Shown: one piece after another, positions 19,632-27,723 of the stretch
Layout: every line of letters begins with the position of its first letter
Position numbering within the stretch: the stretch's first letter is position 1
NCBI RefSeq assembly: GCF_043555865.1
Contig: NZ_JBIGHY010000002.1
Coordinates: 186,001 to 250,000 of the forward strand
Source of the DNA: Pelomonas dachongensis
GTDB lineage: Bacteria > Pseudomonadota > Gammaproteobacteria > Burkholderiales > Burkholderiaceae_C
DNA: 64,000 nucleotides
Direction: 5' to 3'
Made by a program: the position numbers and the translations under genes
The notes under the pieces: generated by a model
The model's input: the letters and a program-made list of their open reading frames with translations, nothing else
Told to the model about the DNA's origin: nothing
Databases searched by the model: none

Positions 19632-19637
19632 TACAAT
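19632..19637 (+). promoter_or_regulatory. Candidate -10 box directly before ribBA
   Basis: TACAAT lies eight bases before the ribBA start codon and there is no Shine-Dalgarno sequence. If used, the transcript would be leaderless or nearly so. No convincing -35 box is seen. Confidence 0.35.
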
Positions 19638-19645
19638 CGGCGGCT

Positions 19646-20743
19646 ATGCCCATCTCCCCCATCCCCGAGCTGGTTGCCGAGCTGGCGGCCGGTCGCATGG
19701 TCATCCTCGTCGACGAGGAAGACCGTGAAAACGAAGGCGATCTCGTGCTGGCGGCCGACATGGTCACGCCCGAAGCCATCAACTTCATGGCCAAGCATGG
19801 CCGCGGCCTGATCTGCCTGACGCTGCCGCGCGAGCACTGCGAGCGCCTGCAACTGCCCCCGATGACGCGTCGCAACGGCACGCAGCATGGCACGGCCTTC
19901 ACGGTGTCCATCGAGGCGGCCACCGGTGTCACGACCGGCATCTCAGCCGCCGACCGTGCCCGTACCGTGCAGGCCGCCGTCGCACCCGGCGCCACGGCGG
20001 GCGACCTCGTCCAGCCCGGTCACATCTTCCCGCTGCAGGCGCAGGACGGCGGCGTGCTGATGCGCGCCGGCCATACCGAGGCCGGTTGCGACCTGGCCCG
20101 CATGGCCGGTCTGTCGGCCACATCCGTAATCTGCGAGATCATGAAGGACGACGGCACCATGGCCCGGCTGCCGGACCTGGAGATCTTCGCCGCCGAGCAT
20201 GGCATCAAGATCGGCACCATCGCCGACCTCATCGAGTACCGCAGCCGCAACGAGACGCTGATCACCCGCGTCAGTCAGCGCAAGCTGATGACCGCCCAAG
20301 GCGAATTCGACTGCCAGGTCTTCACCGACCGCACCGGCGCCACCCACCTGGCGCTGAGCCACGGCGCATGGGCCGACAGCGACGAAGTGCTCGTGCGCGT
20401 TCACGAGCCGCTGTCCGTCATGGACTTGCTGGAAGCCGGCTCCTGTGGCCATTCCTGGGGCCTGCCTGCGGCGCTGGCCACGCTGAAGGCCAGTGAAGCA
20501 GGCATTGCAGTGCTGCTGAACTGTGGAGACGACGCCGCCGGAGTGCTGGCACGCGCGAAGGCCGAGAAGCCTGCGCCCACGCCCAAGGGCGTGATGGACC
20601 TTCGCATCTATGGCGTCGGTGCACAGATTCTCAAGGCGTTGGGGGTGCACCGCATGAAGCTGCTGGGCAGCCCGCGCCGCATGCCCAGCATGACCGGTTA
20701 TGGTCTGGAAGTGACGGGTTTCGTCGCTTCCCCCAACTGCTGA
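19646..20743 (+). CDS. ribBA: 3,4-dihydroxy-2-butanone 4-phosphate synthase with degenerate GTP cyclohydrolase II domain (RibBX type)
   Basis: 365 aa. The first 205 residues form an intact RibB domain (DEEDRENEGDL, HTEAGCDLARM), which makes the four-carbon riboflavin precursor from ribulose 5-phosphate. The second half resembles RibA, but the zinc-binding block is broken: where RibA has three cysteines in a C-x10-CxC pattern, this protein has RVHEPLSVMDLLEAGSCGHS with one Cys. It is thus probably not a GTP cyclohydrolase II; a true RibA should be encoded elsewhere. Such RibBX hybrids are known in proteobacteria. It follows ribD after 24 bp. Confidence 0.92.
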   Translation: MPISPIPELVAELAAGRMVILVDEEDRENEGDLVLAADMVTPEAINFMAKHGRGLICLTLPREHCERLQLPPMTRRNGTQHGTAFTVSIEAATGVTTGISAADRARTVQAAVAPGATAGDLVQPGHIFPLQAQDGGVLMRAGHTEAGCDLARMAGLSATSVICEIMKDDGTMARLPDLEIFAAEHGIKIGTIADLIEYRSRNETLITRVSQRKLMTAQGEFDCQVFTDRTGATHLALSHGAWADSDEVLVRVHEPLSVMDLLEAGSCGHSWGLPAALATLKASEAGIAVLLNCGDDAAGVLARAKAEKPAPTPKGVMDLRIYGVGAQILKALGVHRMKLLGSPRRMPSMTGYGLEVTGFVASPNC

Positions 20744-20753
20744 GGCATCCGCG

Positions 20754-21227
20754 ATGCAAGATTCCGATCAAGGCCGGCCCGGCTTCGAGGGCGCTCTGGA
20801 CGGCAGCGACCTGACCGTCGCCATCGTGCAGGCACGCTTCAACGACGCCATCACCGGTTCGCTGGCGAGCGCCTGCCTGGCCGAGCTGTCGGTGCTGGGC
20901 GTGCCGGCGCAGGCCATCCGCCACGTCACCGTGCCCGGCGCGCTGGAAGTGCCGCTGGTGTTGCAGGCGCTGGCCGAGAGCAATGACTACGACGCGCTGA
21001 TCGCGCTGGGCTGCATCATCCGCGGCGAGACCTACCACTTCGAGCTGGTCGCCAACGAGAGCGGCTCAGCCGTGACCCGCGTCGGACTGGACCATGGCAT
21101 TCCGATTGCCAATGCCATCCTGACCGTCGAGAACGAAGCCCAGGCCTGGGCCCGTGCCGAACCCAAGGGCCGCGACGCCGCCCGTGTCGCCGTCGAGATG
21201 GCCAACCTGCTGAGAGACATCGAGTGA
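20754..21227 (+). CDS. ribH: 6,7-dimethyl-8-ribityllumazine synthase
   Basis: Lumazine synthase of 157 aa, the penultimate riboflavin enzyme. Family marks: VQARFND near the start, TVPGALEVPLVLQALA, IALGCIIRGETYHFE and HGIPIANAILTVE. It follows ribBA after 10 bp and overlaps nusB by four bases. The gene for riboflavin synthase (ribE), often in such clusters, is absent here. Confidence 0.97.
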   Translation: MQDSDQGRPGFEGALDGSDLTVAIVQARFNDAITGSLASACLAELSVLGVPAQAIRHVTVPGALEVPLVLQALAESNDYDALIALGCIIRGETYHFELVANESGSAVTRVGLDHGIPIANAILTVENEAQAWARAEPKGRDAARVAVEMANLLRDIE

Positions 21228-21715
21228 ACGCCCCGCAAAAGACCGCATCCAAGACGGCCACCAAGCCTGCCGGCAAGAAGCCGCCCGCCAAGTCGGCGCG
21301 CCGGCGCTCGCGCGAGGCTGCGCTGCAAGGCCTCTATCAGTGGCTGCTGACCGGTGAGGACATCGGCGCCATCGTCGCGCTGGGACGCGAGCAGGACGGC
21401 TACGCCAAGCTGGATCTGAAGCACTACGAAGCGCTGCTGGGCGGCTGCGTGCACGAGGCGGCCGACCTCGATGCCATCCTCGCCCGCCACGTGGACCGCA
21501 AGACCACCGAGCTGTCTCCCATCGAGCACGCCATCCTGATGATCGGCGCGTACGAGCTGAAGCACTGCCTCGACATCCCATACCGCGTCGCCATCAACGA
21601 GGCGGTCGAACTGGCCAAGTCCTTCGGTGGCACCGATGGGCACAAGTACGTGAACGGCGTGCTGGACCGTGCGGCCGGCGACCTGCGCCCTGTCGAGGTG
21701 GCGGCCAAGCGCTGA
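21224..21715 (+). CDS. nusB: Transcription antitermination factor NusB
   Basis: All-helical RNA-binding factor of rRNA antitermination, 163 aa. The N-terminus is a Lys/Ala/Pro-rich extension of about 25 residues. The core begins RRRSREAALQGLYQWL, followed by LSPIEHAILMIGAYEL and INEAVELAKSFGG near the C-terminus. The ribH-nusB pair is common in proteobacteria. The start codon is read as GTG overlapping the ribH stop. Confidence 0.95.
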   Translation: MNAPQKTASKTATKPAGKKPPAKSARRRSREAALQGLYQWLLTGEDIGAIVALGREQDGYAKLDLKHYEALLGGCVHEAADLDAILARHVDRKTTELSPIEHAILMIGAYELKHCLDIPYRVAINEAVELAKSFGGTDGHKYVNGVLDRAAGDLRPVEVAAKR

Positions 21716-22893
21716 TGAAACTGGCTGCGCGCGTCGACCGCATCGAGCCCTTCTATGTGATGGAGCTGGCCAAGGCCGCGGCGCAGGTCGCGGCCGGCCC
21801 GCTGTGCGACCCCGCGCTGGGTGGCCGACGCATGATCCGGCTGAACGTCGGCGAACCCGATTTCGGCGCTGCACCGGCAGTGCGCGACGCCCTTGGCCGC
21901 ATCGCGCAGGGCCCCACACCCTACACGGACGCGCTTGGCCTGCCCGCGCTGCGTGAAGCGATTTCGCGCTGGTATGTGCAACGATTCGACCTGGCCATCG
22001 CGCCCGAGCGCATCGCCATCACCGCGGGCGCGTCAGCCGGCCTGCAACTCGCCTGCCTGGCGCTGTTTGAGCGCGGCGACGAGGTGCTGATGCCGGATCC
22101 GTGCTACCCCTGCAACCGCCACTTCGTCGCGGCGGCCGACGCCACACCGCGCCTGCTGCCCACCAGCGCCGGCGCGCGCTTCCAGCTCGACGCGGCGCAG
22201 GTGCGCGAGGCCTGGACGTCAGCCACCCGCGGCGTGCTGCTGGCGTCGCCGAGCAACCCCACCGGCACGTCCATCGCACCCGACGTGCTGGCAGACATCG
22301 CTGGCTTCGTGCGTGACGTTGGGGGCGTCACGGTGGTCGACGAGATCTACCTGCCGCTGAGCTACGACGAGAACTTCGGCGACACCGCGCTGAAGCTCGG
22401 CGACGACATCGTGTCCGTCAACAGCTTCTCGAAGTACTTCGGCATGACCGGCTGGCGGCTGGGCTGGCTGGTGCTGCCGCCAGCCCTGGTGACAGCCGTC
22501 GAGCGGCTGGCGCAGAACCTCTACATCTGCCCGCCCACGCTGTCCCAGATGGCGGCGCTGGCCTGCTTCGAGCCCGATTCCATCGCCGAGTTCGAGCGCC
22601 GCCGCGCGCTGCTGCGCGAACGCCGCGACTACATCGTCGCCGCGCTGAACGACCTGGGCCTGCACGTGCCCGTGCCGCCCGACGGCGCGTTCTACGCATG
22701 GATGGACATCAGCCAGCACCGCCCGGACTCCTGGGCCTTCGCGCAAGAGTTGCTGGACTGCGCACAGATCGCATTGACTCCCGGCCGCGACTTCGGTGCC
22801 ACCGATCCACAGCGCTGGATGCGCCTGTCCTTCGCCTCGTCGATGGACGACCTGCAGGAAGCCGTTGCCCGCCTGCGTGAGGTGCTCGCATGA
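21715..22893 (+). CDS. Class I/II PLP-dependent aminotransferase
   Basis: Aminotransferase of 392 aa, fold type I. The segment SPSNPTGTSI, the VVDEIYLPL segment and SFSKYFGMTGWRLGW (with the PLP lysine in SFSKYFG) are clear. It resembles aspartate/aromatic aminotransferases of the AspC-like 1-gamma group; the substrate cannot be read from sequence. It shares one base with the nusB stop and overlaps ybgC by four bases, so it is in the rib-nusB-tol run. Confidence 0.9.
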   Translation: MKLAARVDRIEPFYVMELAKAAAQVAAGPLCDPALGGRRMIRLNVGEPDFGAAPAVRDALGRIAQGPTPYTDALGLPALREAISRWYVQRFDLAIAPERIAITAGASAGLQLACLALFERGDEVLMPDPCYPCNRHFVAAADATPRLLPTSAGARFQLDAAQVREAWTSATRGVLLASPSNPTGTSIAPDVLADIAGFVRDVGGVTVVDEIYLPLSYDENFGDTALKLGDDIVSVNSFSKYFGMTGWRLGWLVLPPALVTAVERLAQNLYICPPTLSQMAALACFEPDSIAEFERRRALLRERRDYIVAALNDLGLHVPVPPDGAFYAWMDISQHRPDSWAFAQELLDCAQIALTPGRDFGATDPQRWMRLSFASSMDDLQEAVARLREVLA

Positions 22894-23366
22894 CTCCCGT
22901 GCCCCCACGCTCGCTTCGCGCACTCCCCCCCGAGGGGGCTCCGACGCCTTCGGGCGGCAGCGCGGCGCCGGGCTTCGCGTGGCCCGTGCGCGTCTACTGG
23001 GAAGACACCGACGCCGGCGGCATTGTGTTCTACGCCAACTACCTGAAGTTCTTCGAGCGCGCCCGCACTGAATGGCTGCGTGCCGCGGGTGTGGAGCAGC
23101 ACCAGTTGCGCGAGATCACCGGCACGATGTTCGTCGTGGCGGCCACCAGCCTGCGCTATCTTGCGCCCGCCCGGCTGGACGACCTGCTGACCATCACCGT
23201 GGAACCTGAACCGGCTGGCCGCGCCAGCCTCGTCGTGCGTCAACGCGCACTGCGGGGTGACACGTTGCTGGCCGAAGGCGAGATCCGCATCGGCTGCGTG
23301 CGCGCCGACGACCTGAAACCCCACCGCCTGCCCGACACCGTCGTTGCGGCGATCACCACGCCATGA
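22890..23366 (+). CDS. ybgC: Tol-Pal associated acyl-CoA thioesterase YbgC
   Basis: Hotdog-fold thioesterase of 158 aa, preceding tolQ as usual. The active-site segment is VYWEDTDAGGIVFYANYLKF (Asp in the DTDAGG motif). The first 28 residues (Pro/Ser/Gly-rich) are not part of the family and are encoded by a C/G-rich repeat-like sequence (22912-22970). No other start codon lies between it and the domain. The start overlaps the aminotransferase stop (ATGA) and the end overlaps tolQ by four bases. Confidence 0.92.
   Translation: MTPVPPRSLRALPPEGAPTPSGGSAAPGFAWPVRVYWEDTDAGGIVFYANYLKFFERARTEWLRAAGVEQHQLREITGTMFVVAATSLRYLAPARLDDLLTITVEPEPAGRASLVVRQRALRGDTLLAEGEIRIGCVRADDLKPHRLPDTVVAAITTP
22912..22970. 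repeat. GC-rich repeat-like element at the ybgC 5' end
   Basis: The stretch contains CCCCC/GGGGG arms (22926-22938) followed by CCTTCGGGCGGCAGCG. It looks like the dispersed intergenic elements with CCCCCGAGGGGG cores common in Burkholderiales genomes (recalled, not searched). Here it is translated as the N-terminal tail of YbgC. No second copy was found in this window. Confidence 0.4.
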
Positions 23367-24040
23367 ACCAAGACCTGTCCATCGTCTCCCTGATCATGCA
23401 CGCCAGCCTGGCGGTGCAGCTTGTCATCGCGGGCCTGCTGCTGGTGTCGCTGGCCAGCTGGAGCGTCATCTTCGGCAAGCTCATCGGGCTGAACCAGGTG
23501 AAGCGCCGCAACGACGCCTTCGAGGCCGAGTTCTGGAGCGGCAAGAACCTCAACGACCTGTACCAGGCCGTCGGCAACCGCACCGACGGCGCGCCGCTGG
23601 AGCGCATCTTCGCGTCGGGCATGCGCGAATTCATGAAGCTGCGCGAGAAGCGCGTGACCGACACCGGTGCGCTGCTGGACGCCGCCCGCCGCGCCATGCG
23701 CGCCAGCTTCCAGCGCGAGCTGGACGCGCTGGAGAGCAACCTGTCCTTCCTCGCATCAGTCGGTTCCGTGTCGCCGTATGTGGGCCTGTTCGGCACCATC
23801 TGGGGGATCATGCACGCCTTCGTGGGCCTGTCCAACCTGCAGCAGGTGACGCTGGCAACCGTCGCCCCCGGCATCGCCGAGGCCTTGGTCGCGACCGCCA
23901 TCGGCCTGTTCGCGGCCATCCCCGCGGTGCTGGCCTACAACCGCTTCGCGCGCCAGATCGACCGCAGCGCCATCACGCTGGAGACCTTCATCGAGGAGTT
24001 CTCCAACATCCTGCAGCGCAACGCGACGAGCCAGCAGTAA
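23363..24040 (+). CDS. tolQ: Tol-Pal system proton channel subunit TolQ
   Basis: Inner-membrane protein of 225 aa of the TolQRA motor that maintains the outer membrane during division. Three helices are visible: about residues 16-38, 125-150 (GLFGTIWGIMHAF) and 165-190 (ATAIGLFAAIPAVLAYNRF). Both conserved transmembrane segments of the TolQ/ExbB family are present. The end meets the tolR start at one base. Confidence 0.97.
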   Translation: MNQDLSIVSLIMHASLAVQLVIAGLLLVSLASWSVIFGKLIGLNQVKRRNDAFEAEFWSGKNLNDLYQAVGNRTDGAPLERIFASGMREFMKLREKRVTDTGALLDAARRAMRASFQRELDALESNLSFLASVGSVSPYVGLFGTIWGIMHAFVGLSNLQQVTLATVAPGIAEALVATAIGLFAAIPAVLAYNRFARQIDRSAITLETFIEEFSNILQRNATSQQ

Positions 24041-24477
24041 TGGCCGCCGTCAACTCGCGCGGCGGTGGCCGCAGGCGCCGCACCATGAACGAGATCAACA
24101 TGGTGCCGTTCATCGACGTCATGCTGGTGCTGCTCATCATCTTCATGGTCAGCGCGCCGCTGATCACCACCGGCATGGTGGACCTGCCCAGCGTCGGCAA
24201 GAGCAAACAGCAGCCCGAGCACGTGATCCAGATCATCGTCGGCACGGACGAGAAGCTGAAGATCAAGATCGACCAGCTGGAGCCCGAGAGCATTCCGTCC
24301 AACCGCCTTGCCGAGCGCGTCAGGAAGGCGCAGGGTGCGGACGCGAACAACCCGGTCGTCATCTCTGCCGACAAGAACGTCAAGTACGAGGCCGTCGTGC
24401 AGGTCATGGACACCTTGCAGCGTGCCGGCATCCAGCGCGTCGGCCTGGCCGTGAAGAGCGGCGCATCGTCCAACTGA
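24040..24477 (+). CDS. tolR: Tol-Pal system protein TolR
   Basis: ExbD/TolR family, 145 aa, with one membrane helix (NMVPFIDVMLVLLIIFMVSA) carrying the proton-path Asp, and a small periplasmic domain. The start overlaps the tolQ stop and the end overlaps tolA, so translation is coupled. Confidence 0.97.
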   Translation: MAAVNSRGGGRRRRTMNEINMVPFIDVMLVLLIIFMVSAPLITTGMVDLPSVGKSKQQPEHVIQIIVGTDEKLKIKIDQLEPESIPSNRLAERVRKAQGADANNPVVISADKNVKYEAVVQVMDTLQRAGIQRVGLAVKSGASSN

Positions 24478-25361
24478 TGGCTGCTGCGATCCTGCGTCCC
24501 CCTGAAGCTGCCGGCCTGGGCCGCGGATTCTCGTTCGCGCTGGTGGCCCATGCGCTGCTGGTACTGGCGCTGAGCTACGGCGTCAGCTGGCGCAGCGACT
24601 CGTCGCCGGCCTTCGAGGCCGAGCTGTGGTCATCTGTGCCCCAAGTGGCTGCGCCGCGCGAGGAGGCGCCGCCAGAGCCCGAGCCGGAGCCGGAACCCGA
24701 GCCGCCCCGCCCGGACCCGCAGGCCCAGCAGCGCGCCGCCGAAGCGGAAGCCGCCGAGCAGCGCGAGGCCGAGATCGCCATCGCCAAGGCGCGCAAGCAA
24801 AAGGAAGAGAAGGCGCGGCAGGTGCGCGAGCTGAAGGAAGCCAAGGAGGCCAAGGAGGCCAAGGAAGCCAAGCAGAAAGCCGACAAGGCGGAGAAGGCCG
24901 CGAAGGACAAGGCTGATAAAGACAAGCTGGCCAAGGACAAGGCGGCCAAGGATGCCAAGGCCGCGAAAGAGGCCAAGGAGGCCGACGCTCGCCGCGAAGC
25001 GCTGCGCCAGGACCAGCTGCGCCGCATCCAGGGCCTGGCCGGGGCCACCGGCGCGCCGGGTGCCACGGGCAATGCGATGCAGAACGCCGCGCCGTCGGCC
25101 GGTTATGCCGGGCGCATCAAGGCGCGCATCCGCCCGCTGATCATTTACGCCGACGACAGCGCCGCCAACCCGACGACCGAGGTGCGGGTGACGCTACTGC
25201 CCGACGGCACCATCAGCGGCACCAAGGTGCTCAAGCCCAGCGGCGATCCCGACTGGGACCGCGCCGTGCTGCGCGCCATCGAGAAGGCCGAACGCCTGCC
25301 GCGCGATGTCGACGGCCGCGTGCCGGCGGTCATCGACATGAACTTCAGACCACGCGAATAA
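24477..25361 (+). CDS. tolA: Tol-Pal system protein TolA
   Basis: Links the TolQR motor to the outer membrane; 294 aa. It has one N-terminal membrane helix (about 18-38), a Pro/Glu stretch (about 58-80), a long Lys/Ala/Glu coiled helix with AKEAKEAKEA-type repeats (about 80-175), and a C-terminal TolA/TonB-like domain (IKARIRPLIIYADD..VDGRVPAVIDM). The protein is shorter than E. coli TolA (421 aa). The gene overlaps the convergent DoxX gene by 17 bp. tolB, pal and cpoB do not follow, so the Tol-Pal genes are split in this genome. Confidence 0.94.
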   Translation: MAAAILRPPEAAGLGRGFSFALVAHALLVLALSYGVSWRSDSSPAFEAELWSSVPQVAAPREEAPPEPEPEPEPEPPRPDPQAQQRAAEAEAAEQREAEIAIAKARKQKEEKARQVRELKEAKEAKEAKEAKQKADKAEKAAKDKADKDKLAKDKAAKDAKAAKEAKEADARREALRQDQLRRIQGLAGATGAPGATGNAMQNAAPSAGYAGRIKARIRPLIIYADDSAANPTTEVRVTLLPDGTISGTKVLKPSGDPDWDRAVLRAIEKAERLPRDVDGRVPAVIDMNFRPRE

Positions 25362-25827
25362 CGCGGTCCACCGACCAGCGCCCCGCCCCCCACAGCACGA
25401 CCGCCAGCGCCAGCACACCCCACAGGGCGTGCTGGGCCTGAGCCGCCGGCGACAGGTCGTCGGCACTCAGCGACAGCACGGCCATCAGGTTCACGACGAA
25501 CAGCCCCGCGCCCGCGAATCGCCCGGCCAGGCCCGCCACCAGCAGCACCGGCAACACCAGCTCACCTGCCGTGCCGAGGTAGGCGGCCGCGGTGGGCGGC
25601 AGCAGCGGCACCTGGTAGATGTCATTGAACAAGGCCAGGGTAGAGGACCAGTCGCGCAGCTTGGTCAGGCCGGACAGGAAGAACACCTGCGCCACATAAA
25701 GCCGCGCGCCCAGCAGCGCGAGCGACTGCAGCTGGCTGTTGACGACCGCCTGTGACGCCGTCAGCCGCGTGGGCGCCAGACCGGGGTCGGTGAAGGCGCG
25801 CAGCGCCAGCGAGACGATTGACTTCAT
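25345..25827 (-). CDS. DoxX family membrane protein of the bufferin operon (BufD/GigT-like)
   Basis: Inner-membrane DoxX-fold protein of 160 aa with four hydrophobic segments; the family block ARLYVAQVFFLSGLTKL is near residue 45. It is the last gene of a four-gene operon with DUF2282, DUF692 and DUF2063 proteins, the layout of buf and gig operons, where a DoxX protein is common. Start MKSIVSLAL was chosen because it overlaps the preceding gene by four bases. The 3' end overlaps convergent tolA, so strong expression of one may disturb the other. Confidence 0.85.
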   Translation of the reverse strand: MKSIVSLALRAFTDPGLAPTRLTASQAVVNSQLQSLALLGARLYVAQVFFLSGLTKLRDWSSTLALFNDIYQVPLLPPTAAAYLGTAGELVLPVLLVAGLAGRFAGAGLFVVNLMAVLSLSADDLSPAAQAQHALWGVLALAVVLWGAGRWSVDRVIRVV

Positions 25828-26528
25828 GGTACGGAACTCCCTTCGATGTGAGGTGCAGCGCTGACCCCTTGCAGCCAGGCGTTCTGCAGCGCGGCCTGCA
25901 GCCACGCGCCGAAGTCGAAGTCGGACTCGGCGCCCGAACCTTTCACCTCAAGGGCGACCTGCAGCGCGGCGGCGAGAGACAAGCCGCCTAGCACCGCGCT
26001 CATGAACGCCGCATCGGCCGCCGTCAGCGCCTGAAAGCGGCCCCTCCAGTCCTCTCGCCAGACCAGCACGGCGCCCTCGCGCTGGGCCAGCAGCGTCACG
26101 CCTGGCCGCAGCTGCAGCCGCAAACCCTCCGGCGCCGTCGTGCCCAGCATGTTCAGCGACGGCGCGTCCAATTCGGCGTCGGCCGCCCGCTCGGCGAGGT
26201 GCAGGGCCCAGTCCAGCCGCGCGAGATCGGGCAGGCCAGAGTCCTCGCCCGCACGGTCGATCAGAAAGCACGCCAGCTCACCGCCCCACTCCGCGAGGTC
26301 GCCGCTGACGGGCGGATCCGCCCGCCAGAAGCTCCACGCCAGCAAGGAGAACTCGTGGTCACCCAGGGCGTCCTGCAGCCGCGTGAACGGCACGGCCAGT
26401 GCCTGGCGGGCCAGTGCCCGCAGGTTGTGGCGGTAGGCGGCCAGACCGCGCTCGCCGCCGACCACACCGGCAGGCGCTTCGCCGCGACCCAGCAGTGCGT
26501 CGACAAAGGCTTGTTGCTGCGCCTTCAT
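25824..26528 (-). CDS. bufC: DUF2063 protein, bufferin maturation partner BufC-like
   Basis: Protein of 234 aa with the DUF2063 (HvfC/BufC) N-terminal domain: QQAFVDALLG, then YRHNLRALARQALAVPFTRL, then LLAWSFWRADPP. In bufferin and methanobactin-like systems such proteins help the DUF692 oxidase recognise or modify the precursor peptide. I start at MKAQQQAF; the longer frame upstream is the shadow of bufB. It overlaps bufB and the DoxX gene by four bases at each end, so the stoichiometry of the three is probably linked. Confidence 0.88.
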   Translation of the reverse strand: MKAQQQAFVDALLGRGEAPAGVVGGERGLAAYRHNLRALARQALAVPFTRLQDALGDHEFSLLAWSFWRADPPVSGDLAEWGGELACFLIDRAGEDSGLPDLARLDWALHLAERAADAELDAPSLNMLGTTAPEGLRLQLRPGVTLLAQREGAVLVWREDWRGRFQALTAADAAFMSAVLGGLSLAAALQVALEVKGSGAESDFDFGAWLQAALQNAWLQGVSAAPHIEGSSVP

Positions 26529-27358
26529 CGCTGCAGCGCCCTCGCCCGCCCAGCCTCTGCCACCAACACGTCCAGTTCGGGCACAGCGGTGTCCCACTCA
26601 ATCAGCGTGGGCACCGGGCCGAAGCGCTGCAGCGCATGGGCGTACACGCGCCAGACCTCGTCGCGCACGCGGCTGCCGTGGTCGTCCACGACCAGGCCGT
26701 CGTCTTGTTCGGCATGGCCGGCCAGGTGGATCTCGCCCACGCTGCCCGGCCGGATCGCGTCGACCCAACGCATGGCCTCACGCGCGGCCTCGTCGGGCGC
26801 ATGGCCGGCGTTGCGCGCGTTGACGACCACGTTGTTGACGTCCAGCAGCAGGCCGCAGCCGCTGCGCCGCGTCAGCTCGTTGAAGAACTCGGGCTCAGCC
26901 AACGTATCGCCTGCCCAGCCCACGTAGGCGCTGATGTTCTCGACGAGCATCGTGCGGCCCAGCCGCTGCTGCACCTGGTCCACATGCCGGCACAGCAGCG
27001 CCAGCGATTCGTCCGTGAAGGGGATGGGCAGCAGGTCGGCCGCGTGCAGACCCGACCCCACGCGCGCGAAGCAGGCGTGGTCGGACACCCAGCGCGGCTG
27101 CACCCGGTCGACGAGGCGGGCAAGTTTGTCCAGGTGCCCCGCATCCAGCCCCACGGCCGAGCCCAGCGCTAGGCCCACGCCGTGCAGGCTCAGCTCGTAG
27201 GCTTCGCGGCCAGCGGCCAACACGGCCAGCGTGACGCCGCCGTCGGCGAAGAAATTCTCGGAATGGACTTCGATGAAGCCCAGCTCCGGCCTTTGATCGA
27301 GCAGAGCTTCATAGTGCGCATGGCGCCAGCCGATGCCGACGCAGGGGACTGACGCCAT
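26525..27358 (-). CDS. bufB: DUF692 multinuclear non-heme iron oxidase (BufB/MbnB-like)
   Basis: TIM-barrel peptide-modifying oxidase of 277 aa, relative of methanobactin MbnB. Expected metal-ligand blocks are visible: GIGWRHAHYE, EVHSENFF, LHGVGLALG, WVSDHACF, LVENISAYVG, LLDVNNVVVNARN and EIHLAGH (His, Glu and Asp ligands). Such enzymes convert cysteines of small precursor peptides; in bufferins they form copper-binding heterocycles (family knowledge). The precursor gene lies seven bases upstream. Start MASVPCVGI matches the family; a 43-residue Arg/Lys-rich upstream frame is shadow. Confidence 0.92.
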   Translation of the reverse strand: MASVPCVGIGWRHAHYEALLDQRPELGFIEVHSENFFADGGVTLAVLAAGREAYELSLHGVGLALGSAVGLDAGHLDKLARLVDRVQPRWVSDHACFARVGSGLHAADLLPIPFTDESLALLCRHVDQVQQRLGRTMLVENISAYVGWAGDTLAEPEFFNELTRRSGCGLLLDVNNVVVNARNAGHAPDEAAREAMRWVDAIRPGSVGEIHLAGHAEQDDGLVVDDHGSRVRDEVWRVYAHALQRFGPVPTLIEWDTAVPELDVLVAEAGRARALQR

Positions 27359-27365
27359 CGTTGAC

Positions 27366-27635
27366 TTACTTTTTGGCCGGCGCCTTGGTCGAGCCACCTT
27401 CCTTCTCGCACGTGCCCTTGGCGACGTACTTCCATTCGTTGGGGTCCTTGTCGGTCTTGGCCTGGCCGGCGCACGAGTGGCTGCCATTGGCGGAGCCGCA
27501 GTCGTTCTGGCCGGCCTTGGCGATGCCGTAGCAGCGCTCCTTGGCAGCCTTGTCCTGCGCCTGGGCCTGGGCGACGAGGCCCAGCGACAGCGCGGCGGCC
27601 AGCGCGGACGAAACGACGGTGGTGGTGGTCTTCAT
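27366..27635 (-). CDS. bufA: DUF2282 bufferin precursor peptide (BufA1-like)
   Basis: Small exported peptide of 89 aa. A signal peptide (about 1-26, ending AQAQA) is followed by a short mature part with four cysteines: ERCYG, NDCGS, HSCAG and GTCEK, the DUF2282 pattern. It is the likely substrate of the DUF692 oxidase encoded next. Mature products of this kind are thought to bind copper in the periplasm; in Cupriavidus the homologous gig genes respond to gold. AGGAG lies five bases before the ATG, a strong ribosome-binding site, as expected for a precursor made in excess. Confidence 0.92.
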   Translation of the reverse strand: MKTTTTVVSSALAAALSLGLVAQAQAQDKAAKERCYGIAKAGQNDCGSANGSHSCAGQAKTDKDPNEWKYVAKGTCEKEGGSTKAPAKK

Positions 27636-27708
27636 GGGAACTCCTTGAGGATGAAAAGCGGCCGATGATGCGGCACGCCCATCATGTCGCAAGCGGCGGC
27701 AACATCCT

Positions 27709-27714
27709 TACACT
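27709..27714 (+). promoter_or_regulatory. Candidate -10 box before the ECF sigma gene
   Basis: TACACT lies nine bases before the sigma factor ATG, with no Shine-Dalgarno between. The 88-bp gap to bufA must also hold the bufA promoter on the other strand; no clear ECF-type pair could be fixed by eye. Confidence 0.3.
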
Positions 27715-27723
27715 GCGCCCGCC

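Noticed and set aside
24838..24990. Tandem DNA repeat (GCCAAGGAG units)
   Set aside because: It encodes the Lys/Ala/Glu coiled helix of TolA, so it is a coding repeat.
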